A stretch of 6,724 bases of DNA from Chitinophagales bacterium. GTDB taxonomy: Bacteria; Bacteroidota; Bacteroidia; Chitinophagales; BACL12. Positions 1 to 6,529 of this stretch are shown here, piece after piece. Every line of letters starts with the position of its first letter. Positions within the stretch are counted from its first letter, which is position 1. The position numbers were made by a program, and so were the translations under genes. The stretch covers positions 1-6,724 of the forward strand of contig JACMJP010000395.1 in the NCBI GenBank assembly GCA_014380545.1, read 5' to 3'. Below the pieces are notes generated by a model. It searched no databases, was not told the DNA's origin, and was given only the letters and a program-made list of their open reading frames with translations.

Positions 1-858
1 AACTTCTCCGGTTGAGACATCAACCACCAAACCAATTGGTGTAACAGAGAATGTTCCTCCTGATGTAGTGATGAAATCTGGAAGTATCGTTCCTGTGGGG
101 CAATAAGAAGGATCGCTGTATCCAAAAGAAGCATCGTCCAAAGGATCAATAAGAACTGTTGCAGTTTCGCTGCTCCAGCAATATCCTGAAGTTGTATATG
201 TAATTGTATAAGTGGTTCCAACATCACCTGTACTCAGGTCCAGTTCGCCTGTTGAAGAAGAAATAGTAATAGTTGTTGGAGAAACTGTAAATGTTCCGCC
301 TGCTGTTCCTGTAATGGTTGGTGTAGTTTCCCCTGTAGGGCAATAAGAAGAAGCATCATAAGAAAAAGAAGCATCTTCAAAATCTTCAATCATTATGTCA
401 AGGCTTGATGATGACGGACATGTGCCTGATGTATTATAAGTGATTGTATAAGTTGTGTAGGTTGTTCCGCTTGTTAGGTCAATTGTTCCGGTTGATGCAT
501 TAATTGTTAAGCCTGCAGGTGATACAGTGAATGTTCCTCCCAAAGTAGCAACATATGTTGGAGATACCGAGCCGATGGGGCAAAATGTTGTGGATGCATA
601 AGAGAAGGCTGCATTGTCATAATCCAATATTGTAACTAAAGCAGTATTTGAATCAGGGCAAACATTTTCAACCAGGTATTCAACTGTATATGTTCCCGCT
701 AAACTTGATGAAAGGTCAATAGCCCCTGTTGATGGATCAATGTCCATTCCTGCGGGTGTTGCCGAAAATATACCGCCTGCAGTAGCAATATAATCAGGGC
801 TTATTACTGAACCATCAAGGCAATAAGATGAAGCATCATAACTAAATGAAGCGTCATC
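1..858 (-). repeat. Tandem 240-bp / 80-residue repeats within the secreted protein
   Basis: Four repeat units begin at residues 310, 390, 470 and 550 (bases 858, 618, 378 and 138 on the minus strand). Each complete unit is exactly 80 residues, and the fourth is cut by the window edge after 46. A unit opens with (D/E)(D/N)A(S/A)F.Y, then YC or FC near position 13, GG(T/I)F near 28-30, an STG(x)(I/L/V)DL segment near 43-49 and a TYTI.Y strand near 57-61. A second cysteine lies near 67, as in ENVCPDS and TSGTCPSS. This is an Ig-like beta-sandwich pattern, and the paired cysteines probably form a disulfide in each unit. Units differ by many substitutions but little net length change, so the array looks old and selected rather than freshly amplified. 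Confidence 0.88.
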
Positions 859-1785
859 AGGAGGCACAACAGTAACCGTTACATCTGCAGAATAATTTGT
901 CCCATCGCAGGACTGCATAGTTGCAGTGTATGTTGTGGTGGCAATGGGAGAAACTAAAAGCGAATCGCCTGTACCTATTAATGTTCCCCCAATATACCAT
1001 TCAACGCCGGTAGCCAAACCTGATGGAGTATATTGCCAGCTTTCATCAGAGGCTGTCCAGTCGGTAGCGTCCCGTCCGGATACTTCAACTGAAACAGTTC
1101 CATCACTGTTATGAATTGCCTGGGTTGCTTTCCCATTTTCCCAGTCAGTGCAGTTTTCTTTTTCTATAATATGATTTTGAATAATGTTTGTTGTTTCATA
1201 CAAAACAATTTGAAAGGTTCCTTTATCAGAAGCGCAGCCAAAACCAAAAAGCACAATATCATCAAAGCTTACAACAAATCTTCTGTAAGGTGCTGTACCA
1301 AGAGTTTGATATTTAACATGAGAGCCAACATCATTGGGATCCCAATCCTGCCAGGGTCCGAAAATGCAATTCTTTGGAACATTCGTATTTGTGTTTGGCA
1401 AATTATACGTAGGCGTTCCACCCGGACCGTATACTGTATTCCAGGTAGCAGGGCCATCAGTAAAACTCACCCAGCCGTTTGTACTGATGTAGCACTCATC
1501 ATAGTCATTTCCAAAAAAACAAAAGGTAAAACCAATGTCAACATTCAGATCAATGTCATCATCGCCCGCAGGAAAAGCATTTGTACCGGCATGTGCTTCA
1601 GATGAGAAAGGAATAGAATCCACGGTATAGGAATCTGTATTAAATGAAGGAGAAGAAATTACTGATAGAAAAACAGAACCGCCGCTACATATTGTAGTAT
1701 CAGATGTTATAATAAGTTGCGCAGAAACTTGCTGCATTGAAAGTATACAAACCAGGAATAGTGCATAGATGTTTTGCCTCAACAT
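1..1785 (-). CDS. Secreted multi-repeat surface protein (T9SS-substrate-like), 3' end outside window
   Basis: An uninterrupted reading frame of 595 codons runs from ATG at 1785 to the left edge with no stop, so the C-terminus is missing. Residues 1-22 form a signal peptide: Arg and Gln near the start, a hydrophobic core (ALFLVCIL), and VSA before Gln23. Residues about 75-226 form a globular domain with GFTFCFFG (85-92), STNGWVSF (101-108), GPWQDWDP (143-150) and ATQAIHN. I recall this domain type from Bacteroidota proteins that end in a gliding-motility (CHU) C-terminal domain. An Ig-like domain follows at about 248-308 (WYIGG, TTTYTA), then 80-residue repeats from 310 onward. The expected role is cell-surface or extracellular adhesion, exported by Sec and then type IX secretion. 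The C-terminal sorting domain would lie outside the window, so that route is inferred. GTG at 1800 is an in-frame alternative start adding five residues. No close partner gene is visible; the tRNA unit is divergent. Confidence 0.9.
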   Translation of the reverse strand, partial: MLRQNIYALFLVCILSMQQVSAQLIITSDTTICSGGSVFLSVISSPSFNTDSYTVDSIPFSSEAHAGTNAFPAGDDDIDLNVDIGFTFCFFGNDYDECYISTNGWVSFTDGPATWNTVYGPGGTPTYNLPNTNTNVPKNCIFGPWQDWDPNDVGSHVKYQTLGTAPYRRFVVSFDDIVLFGFGCASDKGTFQIVLYETTNIIQNHIIEKENCTDWENGKATQAIHNSDGTVSVEVSGRDATDWTASDESWQYTPSGLATGVEWYIGGTLIGTGDSLLVSPIATTTYTATMQSCDGTNYSADVTVTVVPPDDASFSYDASSYCLDGSVISPDYIATAGGIFSATPAGMDIDPSTGAIDLSSSLAGTYTVEYLVENVCPDSNTALVTILDYDNAAFSYASTTFCPIGSVSPTYVATLGGTFTVSPAGLTINASTGTIDLTSGTTYTTYTITYNTSGTCPSSSSLDIMIEDFEDASFSYDASSYCPTGETTPTITGTAGGTFTVSPTTITISSSTGELDLSTGDVGTTYTITYTTSGYCWSSETATVLIDPLDDASFGYSDPSYCPTGTILPDFITTSGGTFSVTPIGLVVDVSTGEV

Positions 1786-2004
1786 TGAATATAGTTTCAC
1801 TGGTTTTCATCGGCGCTTAAAAATAATACATTGTTTTTTTAAAAAAAATTAAACAGGCACGAAGTTTTTCACCGGATTTATAAAATGGATTTATATCTTA
1901 AAGATTGTGAGCAGGTAAATGTGTTGCACCCTTCCAATCATTTAAAATGTACTATCCCAAAAGTATAGGGCACTAATTTTTGCAGAAAAAATTTTCAAAC
2001 AGTG

Positions 2005-2035
2005 TTGCAAAAAATATAATGTAAGGCTACATTTG
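2005..2035 (+). promoter_or_regulatory. Bacteroidota-type promoter for tRNA-Asn
   Basis: TTG at 2005-2007 and TACATTTG at 2028-2035 are 20 bases apart. They match the Bacteroidota -33/-7 consensus of TTG and TAnnTTTG exactly at the defined positions. A start about 6-8 bases downstream would leave a leader of roughly 10 bases before the tRNA at 2053, as expected for a tRNA gene. The -7 box overlaps a small inverted repeat, AATGTA-AGGC-TACATT at about 2018-2033, which may be chance. Confidence 0.72.
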
Positions 2036-2052
2036 CAGTCCAAAAAATAAAT

Positions 2053-2126
2053 TCCTCCTTAGCTCAGTTGGTTAGAGCATTTGACTGTTAATCAAAGGGT
2101 CGCTGGTTCAAGTCCAGCAGGGGGAG
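2053..2126 (+). tRNA. tRNA-Asn (anticodon GTT)
   Basis: A complete 74-base cloverleaf can be folded by eye. The acceptor stem is TCCTCCT (2053-2059) with AGGGGGA (2119-2125), with one T-G wobble. The D-stem is GCTC/GAGC (2062-2065, 2075-2078). The anticodon stem TTTGA/TCAAA encloses loop CTGTTAA with GTT at 2087-2089, which reads AAC and AAT codons. The T-stem is GCTGG/CCAGC around TTCAAGT. The discriminator base is G at 2126, as usual for bacterial tRNA-Asn. The following bases are CAG, so the CCA tail is not encoded and must be added by CCA nucleotidyltransferase. The gene stands alone with its own promoter and terminator. Confidence 0.97.
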
Positions 2127-2129
2127 CAG

Positions 2130-2157
2130 AGCCACTGGAAAGTTCAGTGGCTTTTTT
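2130..2157 (+). terminator. Intrinsic (rho-independent) terminator of tRNA-Asn
   Basis: A perfect stem GCCACTG (2131-2137) and CAGTGGC (2145-2151) encloses a 7-base loop. A2130-T2152 can extend it, and a run of six T follows (2152-2157). It starts four bases after the tRNA, so it should end the tRNA transcript and separate it from the kinase gene downstream. Confidence 0.9.
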
Positions 2158-2214
2158 ATTTCTTTTCTCATGTGAACAACTTCAATTTTATTTGGGGCAT
2201 TTGCTCTATTTTTC

Positions 2215-2228
2215 GCAAAACTTTTTGC
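2215..2228 (+). repeat. Small inverted repeat directly before the kinase start codon
   Basis: GCAAAA (2215-2220) and TTTTGC (2223-2228) are perfect complements separated by two bases, and the ATG starts at the next base. In RNA this would fold as a weak hairpin, mostly A-U pairs with the inner pair open for the loop. It would cover the ribosome-binding region, which has no Shine-Dalgarno sequence. It may have a mild effect on translation or be chance in AT-rich DNA. Confidence 0.3.
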
Positions 2229-3146
2229 ATGAGTATACTCGTTGTAGGCACTGTTGCTTTTGATGCAATAGAAACGCCTTTCGGAAAAACAGATAAGGTT
2301 ATTGGCGGGTCAGGAACATATATCAGCCTGGCTGCATCTTTTTTTTATCAAAATATAAAATTAGTTTCAGTGGTGGGCGATGATTTTCCACAAGCAACAT
2401 TTACCAATTTCAACAAAAAAGGAATTCATACTGAGGGTGTACAAATAATTAAAGGAAAAAAATCTTTTTTCTGGGCAGGCAGATATCATCTTGATATGAA
2501 TACAAGAAATACGTTAAAAACGGAATTAAATGTGCTTGCGGATTTTGATCCTATATTACCTGAAAATTATCGTAAAGCAGAATATGTCTTTTTAGGTAAT
2601 ATTGAACCTGCATTGCAAATAAGTGTGATAGATCAATTAAAAGTGCGCCCAAAATTAATTGCAATGGATACAATGAATTACTGGATGAATAATTCAAGAC
2701 CGGCGTTGGATAAAGTAATTAAAATGGTGGACATGCTTATTATTAATGATGAAGAAGCAAGACAATTAGCCAATGAATTTTCTATTGCAAAAGCTGCAAA
2801 AAAAATAATGCAACTCGGCCCGAAATATCTTGTAATTAAAAAAGGGGAGCATGGTGCACTACTGTTTAGTGGTGAGCAAATATTTTTCGCTCCAGCTTTG
2901 CCACTTGAAGAAGTATTTGATCCCACAGGTGCAGGCGATACTTTCGCAGGTGGTTTTATGGGTTACCTTGCTAAAACAAAAAATATTACTTACACAAATA
3001 TGAAAAGGGCCCTGATTTATGGAAGCGCTATGGCAAGTTTTTGTGTTGAAAAATTTGGCCCCCAAAGATTGCTGGAAATAAAAAATTCACACATCAATAC
3101 AAGAGTGGGTCAGTTTGTTGACCTGATGAAAGTCTCTTTGAAATAG
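2229..3146 (+). CDS. PfkB-family sugar/nucleoside kinase
   Basis: This 305-residue ATP-dependent kinase of the ribokinase/PfkB superfamily is cytoplasmic and transfers phosphate to a sugar or nucleoside hydroxyl. The N-terminal family motif is GGSGTYISLA at 26-35. The C-terminal motif is DPTGAGDTFAGGF at 231-243, with the catalytic Asp237 in GAGD. NDEEA at 173-177 is the usual NxxE-type magnesium/phosphate segment, and KKGEHGA at 204-210 is also typical. Start choice: the frame is open back to ATG 2172, but the family's first beta strand begins at MSILVVGTVAFDAIETP. The upstream 19 codons are not protein-like and lie just after the tRNA terminator, so 2229 is preferred. The ending (YGSAMASFCVE, then FGPQRLL) resembles a conserved subgroup annotated only as sugar kinase, so the substrate is unknown. 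It stands alone and converges with the minus-strand pair to its right. Confidence 0.93.
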   Translation: MSILVVGTVAFDAIETPFGKTDKVIGGSGTYISLAASFFYQNIKLVSVVGDDFPQATFTNFNKKGIHTEGVQIIKGKKSFFWAGRYHLDMNTRNTLKTELNVLADFDPILPENYRKAEYVFLGNIEPALQISVIDQLKVRPKLIAMDTMNYWMNNSRPALDKVIKMVDMLIINDEEARQLANEFSIAKAAKKIMQLGPKYLVIKKGEHGALLFSGEQIFFAPALPLEEVFDPTGAGDTFAGGFMGYLAKTKNITYTNMKRALIYGSAMASFCVEKFGPQRLLEIKNSHINTRVGQFVDLMKVSLK

Positions 3147-3217
3147 TTACCAGAGCCTGTGCTTAAATTGCTTTCGTGAAATTGTTTTGATTTATCTTTT
3201 TTGATTTTGTTTAGAGT

Positions 3218-3460
3218 TTAGTGCTCCAATCTCCCGATTTTTTTCAATCGTTCAAATACAATTTCCGTGTGTGGCGCATGGGGTAATTCATGTGTGAGAT
3301 CCTGCCCTGCAAAATGTTCGTAGTGTTTTCCATTTCGCCATAGAGTGCTGTTTGTTACATCATAAATAATTCCCTTATAGGCTATCCATATTTCTTCTTT
3401 GTCAGTTCCGTTGCGCAATGCCAATTGAAATTTTGTGTATTCAGGTAAGATTTCATTCAT
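3218..3460 (-). CDS. Small cytochrome b5 / MAPR-like heme-binding-domain protein
   Basis: This 80-residue protein is a single domain with no signal peptide or membrane segment. The order is PEYTKFQLALRNG (6-18), EIWIAYKGIIYDVT (23-36), LWRNGKHYEHFAGQDLT (40-56) and FERLKKIGRL (69-78). It matches the small bacterial proteins annotated as predicted heme/steroid-binding (COG4892 type). It lacks the classical b5 HPGG motif. The FAGQD segment at 50-54 is closer to the FAGxD of membrane-associated progesterone receptor (MAPR) proteins. His46, His49, His57, His61 and His64 are candidate ligands, but which of them, if any, binds heme cannot be told from sequence. Its start codon overlaps the stop of the acetyltransferase gene as ATGA, so it is probably translated by coupling from the same mRNA. 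The length is normal for the family. Confidence 0.87.
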   Translation of the reverse strand: MNEILPEYTKFQLALRNGTDKEEIWIAYKGIIYDVTNSTLWRNGKHYEHFAGQDLTHELPHAPHTEIVFERLKKIGRLEH

Positions 3461-4173
3461 AACCAGATATGATAAATTAATTCTTCCTTTTCTATTTTAA
3501 AATTACATGCCGTATAAAATTTACATGCTGTAATATTTCTTTTTTGTGTCGCCACCTGTAATTCTGTATAATTATTTTCATTAGCCCAATTAATTGCTGC
3601 CTGTATCAATTCTTTGCCTATCTTTTTCCTGCGATAATTTTTATCAACTGCTATCTGATCTATCTCGGCCCTCTTAACATCTATTTCGCCCACACTTACA
3701 AAACCAATAATCTTGTTATCTTCCTTCGCTACAAATATTTCTTTTGCGTAATTCTCTTCAATTGATCTTTTAATCCAAATCGTATATATTTTTTCAAATG
3801 TGTTTTCAGGAAACATGATATCATTTTTAAACCTGGAATATTCACCGCTTTGGATCGCAAGTGAAATTAAATCTTCGTTTATGGACCCCGTATATTTTTC
3901 TATCTGCATATTTATTGGTCCATTTATTTCACTCTTTATTGAAATTAAAAGTGTAGTTCTTTTGTCTGCATAAAAAGCATTTGCCTTTTCTGCGGATCTT
4001 ATAGAATTTTTATCTTCAGGGTCAATCTTCCAATATGCAAGTCTATAATTCTCCAGATGCAGTTCTCTCATAATAAAGGGTAACATGCCCGTATCATCAC
4101 TGCCTAAAATATCAACCACCTGAAAACCGAAAAATTCAGAGTCCCATTGTTTATATGCATACGTCAAAGGCAT
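3457..4173 (-). CDS. GNAT-family N-acetyltransferase, WecD-like
   Basis: This 238-residue soluble acetyl-CoA-dependent acetyltransferase has two parts. The N-terminal part opens YKQWDSEFFGFQVVDI (7-22), a segment typical of WecD (TDP-fucosamine acetyltransferase) relatives. YSRFKNDIMFPENTFEKIY (112-130) and IWIKRSI (132-138) are the other WecD-like signature. The C-terminal GNAT core has IFVAKEDNKIIGFVSV (146-161), EIDQIAVDKNYRRKKIGKEL (170-189) with the acetyl-CoA pyrophosphate loop RRKKIGK, and the late NITACKFYTACNFKIE segment (213-228). WecD acetylates a 4-amino-deoxysugar nucleotide, so an amino-sugar nucleotide for a surface polysaccharide is plausible, but no sugar-nucleotide or glycosyltransferase genes are visible nearby. 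The start at 4173 is preceded by an in-frame stop three codons upstream, which fixes it. It is the first gene of a two-gene operon with the b5-like protein and is divergent from the ABC exporter. Confidence 0.88.
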   Translation of the reverse strand: MPLTYAYKQWDSEFFGFQVVDILGSDDTGMLPFIMRELHLENYRLAYWKIDPEDKNSIRSAEKANAFYADKRTTLLISIKSEINGPINMQIEKYTGSINEDLISLAIQSGEYSRFKNDIMFPENTFEKIYTIWIKRSIEENYAKEIFVAKEDNKIIGFVSVGEIDVKRAEIDQIAVDKNYRRKKIGKELIQAAINWANENNYTELQVATQKRNITACKFYTACNFKIEKEELIYHIWL

Positions 4174-4204
4174 TGTGTAAAATTATTTAATCGTTACCAA
4201 TAAT

Positions 4205-4289
4205 TTATTCAACAGCAAATTCTACCCATTCATCGGATACTATTTTCACTTTTCTCTGCACATGTTTATCTTTAACAAATAAATCTATA
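4205..4289 (-). other. Possible 3' remnant of a decayed minus-strand gene
   Basis: Read on the minus strand, a frame ending in TAA (4207-4205) is open across the whole spacer. It gives a protein-like tail containing LFVKDKHVQRKVKIVSDEWV, followed by EFAVE before the stop. The mix of charged and beta-forming residues is unlike typical AT-rich noise. No ATG opens it: the frame continues a short way antisense into the ABC ATPase gene and then meets a stop. A GTG inside the spacer would give only 18 residues. It could be what is left of a gene whose 5' part was replaced when the exporter arrived. It could equally be chance, since about 28 open codons are not rare. Confidence 0.22.
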
Positions 4290-5204
4290 ATGCTGCGAGT
4301 AAAAAATATTTCAAAATCATTTGCAACAAATAAAGCTGTTGACGATGTTAGTTTTCAGATTGAAAAAGGGCAATTTTATGGATTACTCGGACCAAATGGT
4401 GCAGGCAAAACCACAACGATTCTCATGATAAGTGCCATTATGCAGCCTGATATAGGAAATATTTTGATTGATGAAAAAGATGTGTACAAAAATAAGCATA
4501 CAGTAAAATTAAAAATGGGCATTGTGCCACAGGAAATTGCTTTATATGATGAAATGAGTGCGCTGGATAATTTGGTATTTTGGGGAAGCTTATACGGTAT
4601 TTCAAAAAGTAATGCGAAACAAAAAGCAAATGAATTATTAGATTGGATCGGGTTATCAGATAGAAAAAAAGATTTAATAAAAACATATAGTGGTGGCATG
4701 AAACGCAGAATAAATATTGCCTGTGCTTTGATGCACAACCCGGAACTCATTGTAATGGATGAACCAACAGTTGGCATTGATCCGCAAAGCAGGAATAAAA
4801 TATATGAGTTGCTGGATGAATTGCACAACAATAAAAAAACAATCCTCTATACAACACACTACATGGAAGAAGCAGAGCGCATGTGTGATATCATCGGCAT
4901 TATTGATAGAGGGAAAATAATTACGCAGGGAACATTGCAGGAATTAAAAAATAAAAACAATGTGGATGAAAGTATTGTAATTCATTATGAAGGAAATGCG
5001 GTTGATAAATTGAATGGCTATAAATTAAAAAATGATGCAGATAAAAATGAACTCATTATTTATTCGCAACATGCAAAACACGATTTACCTGGCATTGTAA
5101 AAAAATGCGCAGATGCAGGAATTACAATTTTAAATATTGATATAAGAAACATTAATCTTGAAACTATTTTTTTGAATTTAACGGGAAGACAGTTGAGGGA
5201 TTAA
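4290..5204 (+). CDS. ABC transporter ATP-binding protein (ABC-2 exporter type)
   Basis: This 304-residue cytoplasmic ATPase drives the membrane permease encoded next. All core motifs are intact: Walker A GPNGAGKT (34-41), Q-loop Gln81 in GIVPQE, signature YSGGMKRR (133-140), Walker B LIVMDEP (153-159) with catalytic Glu158, D-loop GIDP (162-165) and switch His190 in TTHYMEEAE. After the nucleotide-binding domain (about 1-218) there is an 85-residue C-terminal region common in this exporter branch (drug, antibiotic, lipid or Na+ export types). ATG 4290 gives the family's normal beginning, MLRVKNISKSF, with an A-rich leader and no Shine-Dalgarno. The frame cannot be extended sensibly upstream. 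It is divergent from the GNAT gene across 116 bases, where I see no convincing TAnnTTTG promoter. The substrate cannot be inferred. Confidence 0.95.
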   Translation: MLRVKNISKSFATNKAVDDVSFQIEKGQFYGLLGPNGAGKTTTILMISAIMQPDIGNILIDEKDVYKNKHTVKLKMGIVPQEIALYDEMSALDNLVFWGSLYGISKSNAKQKANELLDWIGLSDRKKDLIKTYSGGMKRRINIACALMHNPELIVMDEPTVGIDPQSRNKIYELLDELHNNKKTILYTTHYMEEAERMCDIIGIIDRGKIITQGTLQELKNKNNVDESIVIHYEGNAVDKLNGYKLKNDADKNELIIYSQHAKHDLPGIVKKCADAGITILNIDIRNINLETIFLNLTGRQLRD

Positions 5205-5215
5205 GTGGTGAGTAA

Positions 5216-5232
5216 GCAGTGGCAGTTGGCAG
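5216..5232 (+). repeat. Short heptamer-like intergenic repeat (CAGTTGG type)
   Basis: GCAGTGGCAGTTGGCAG consists of CAGTGG, CAGTTGG and the start of a third unit. Low-copy arrays of this CAGTTGG/CAGTAGG heptamer are, as I recall, scattered between genes in several Bacteroidota and cyanobacterial genomes. Here only about two units remain, 12 bases after the ATPase stop codon. Its GC content is higher than that of the surrounding spacer, consistent with an inserted or expanded element. Confidence 0.45.
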
Positions 5233-5261
5233 AAATAAAATTGATACTTTATTAAATTAAA

Positions 5262-5276
5262 TAAGCTGATAGCTTA
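5262..5276 (+). repeat. Small inverted repeat in the ATPase-permease gap
   Basis: TAAGCT (5262-5267) and AGCTTA (5271-5276) form a perfect 6-bp stem with loop GAT. It is followed by A residues rather than T, so it is not an intrinsic terminator on the plus strand. It might stabilise or process the exporter mRNA between the two cistrons, or be chance. Confidence 0.25.
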
Positions 5277-5311
5277 AAAACCAAATTAACTCATTCAACC
5301 AATCAATCCAA

Positions 5312-6529
5312 ATGTGGAAAATAGCAAAAAAAGATCTGAAAATATTTTTCAGTGATAAAAAAGCATTAGCGCTTGCGTTGCTGTTACCTATTGGGTTAAT
5401 TACCATGTTTGCTTTTGCATTTGGTGGTGTAGGAAGCGATGATGAAGAGGATATCCCAACTCCAATTACTGTTTTATTTAATGATGAAGATAATTCTGTA
5501 ACATCAAAAAAAATATTAGCTGACTTAGATAGTATTCCGGGAATTGAATTAATTTCTTCAACAATTGCTGATGCTCAAACTGCAATTAAAAACGGAGACA
5601 ACATCGCTATCATTATTTTTCATAACGGGATGGAAGATTCATTAAATGCTGGGAAAATTATTCCGGCAGAATTACAATATGATAAAAGCAGAGAAATGGA
5701 AATAAGTATTTTGCAAAATTTATTGATGAGTAAGATTGCAGAAATAAAGGGCGCTAAAGATGCAGATAAGGGAATTGAACTCACTGTGCAAACTCAATTT
5801 TCCAATCTTCCACCAGCTATGCAGGATTCCATTAAAAAAAATATTCAGGGTGGAATGCAAAAAGAAAGTGAGGAAGCAAAATTAATTACGATGACAAGTT
5901 TAGTTGGAGATGAAGAGGCAAACTGGGGATTAATACAGGCAGTGGCAGGAACTGCAATTATGATGTTATTATTTTCTGTAAGCGCTATCGGGCAGAGTAT
6001 GCTGGAAGAAAAAGAAAATGGCGTATTAAAAAAGTTATTACAATCGCCTATCAAACCTTATGAAATTATGTTTGGTAAAATGCTTACTGCATCCATTATT
6101 TCTGTTTTCCAATTAACAATTATGTTTTTATTCAGTTGGGTTGCATTTGGATTAGAAATATTTAATAATATTCCCGCATTAATTATTATGATCTTAGTAA
6201 CAGCCCTTGCATGTTCATCATTCGGTGTTTTGTTATCCAGCATCGTAACAACAAAAAAACAGGCAGACTCACTCGGTACAATCATTATTTTATTTATGAG
6301 TGCCATTGGGGGGAGTATGATACCACTTTATATTATGCCGCAATTTATGCAGAATGCCGCAGTGGTTTCTGTAAACTACTGGAGTATACAGGGCTTTTAT
6401 GATATTTTCTGGCGCAAAACAGGAATCCATGCAATTGGTGAAAATGTAATTGTATTACTTGCAATTACAATTACTGTATTATTAGTTTCTAATTATTTCT
6501 TTAAGAAGAATGTTTTAAAATTGACCTGA
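5312..6529 (+). CDS. ABC-2 type exporter permease
   Basis: This 405-residue inner-membrane protein is the transport partner of the upstream ATPase. It starts with the amphipathic WKIAKKDLKIFFSDKKAL segment typical of ABC-2 permeases, followed by membrane segment 1 (about 18-38). A large extracytoplasmic domain covers about 40-205. Segments 2-6 follow at about 207-229, 257-279, 287-311, 322-342 and 377-396. The cytoplasmic loop EEKENGVLKKLLQSPIKPYEIMFGK (232-256) is the hallmark coupling region that contacts the ATPase. The architecture fits the ABC2_membrane_3 / YhhJ-YbhS-NatB branch, where full transporters form from two permeases and two ATPases, so one permease gene as a homodimer would suffice. 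It starts 107 bases after the ATPase stop, a loose gap for a transporter pair, but they share strand and function. No clear Shine-Dalgarno precedes ATG 5312. Substrate unknown; no terminator seen after it. Confidence 0.93.
   Translation: MWKIAKKDLKIFFSDKKALALALLLPIGLITMFAFAFGGVGSDDEEDIPTPITVLFNDEDNSVTSKKILADLDSIPGIELISSTIADAQTAIKNGDNIAIIIFHNGMEDSLNAGKIIPAELQYDKSREMEISILQNLLMSKIAEIKGAKDADKGIELTVQTQFSNLPPAMQDSIKKNIQGGMQKESEEAKLITMTSLVGDEEANWGLIQAVAGTAIMMLLFSVSAIGQSMLEEKENGVLKKLLQSPIKPYEIMFGKMLTASIISVFQLTIMFLFSWVAFGLEIFNNIPALIIMILVTALACSSFGVLLSSIVTTKKQADSLGTIIILFMSAIGGSMIPLYIMPQFMQNAAVVSVNYWSIQGFYDIFWRKTGIHAIGENVIVLLAITITVLLVSNYFFKKNVLKLT

Noticed and set aside
1269..1457. Minus-strand 62-codon ORF
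   Set aside because: It is in a different frame on the same strand as the secreted protein and has no coding character of its own.
926..1605. Plus-strand ORFs of 62 and 164 codons opposite the secreted protein
   Set aside because: They lie antisense to a 595-codon frame with a signal peptide and recognisable repeats; their translations are low-quality and show no domain.
1958..1965. TACTTTTG on the minus strand as a -7 box for the secreted protein
   Set aside because: It matches TAnnTTTG, but there is no TTG 17-23 bases upstream and it lies about 170 bases from the start codon; too weak to call.
1885..1968. Plus-strand 27-residue ORF starting MDLYLKDCEQ in the spacer
   Set aside because: It has no ribosome-binding signal or promoter, and the frame stays open well upstream without changing character; it reads as chance in AT-rich DNA.
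2172..2228. Upstream ATG extending the kinase by 19 residues
   Set aside because: The added residues do not belong to the PfkB fold, and the ATG lies only 15 bases after the tRNA terminator T-run; ATG 2229 gives the normal family N-terminus.
2678..3065. Minus-strand ORFs of 82 and 68 codons inside the kinase gene
   Set aside because: Antisense shadows of conserved PfkB coding sequence.
3147..3217. Terminator between the convergent kinase and b5-like genes
   Set aside because: T-rich tracts are present, but I find no stem longer than about four pairs next to them.
4376..4859. Minus-strand ORFs up to 151 codons inside the ABC ATPase gene
   Set aside because: Antisense shadows over Walker and signature motifs; their Ser/Phe/Ile-rich translations are typical of reverse complements.
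5845..6402. ORFs of 63-82 codons overlapping the permease
   Set aside because: Out-of-frame or antisense to a well-supported membrane protein gene.
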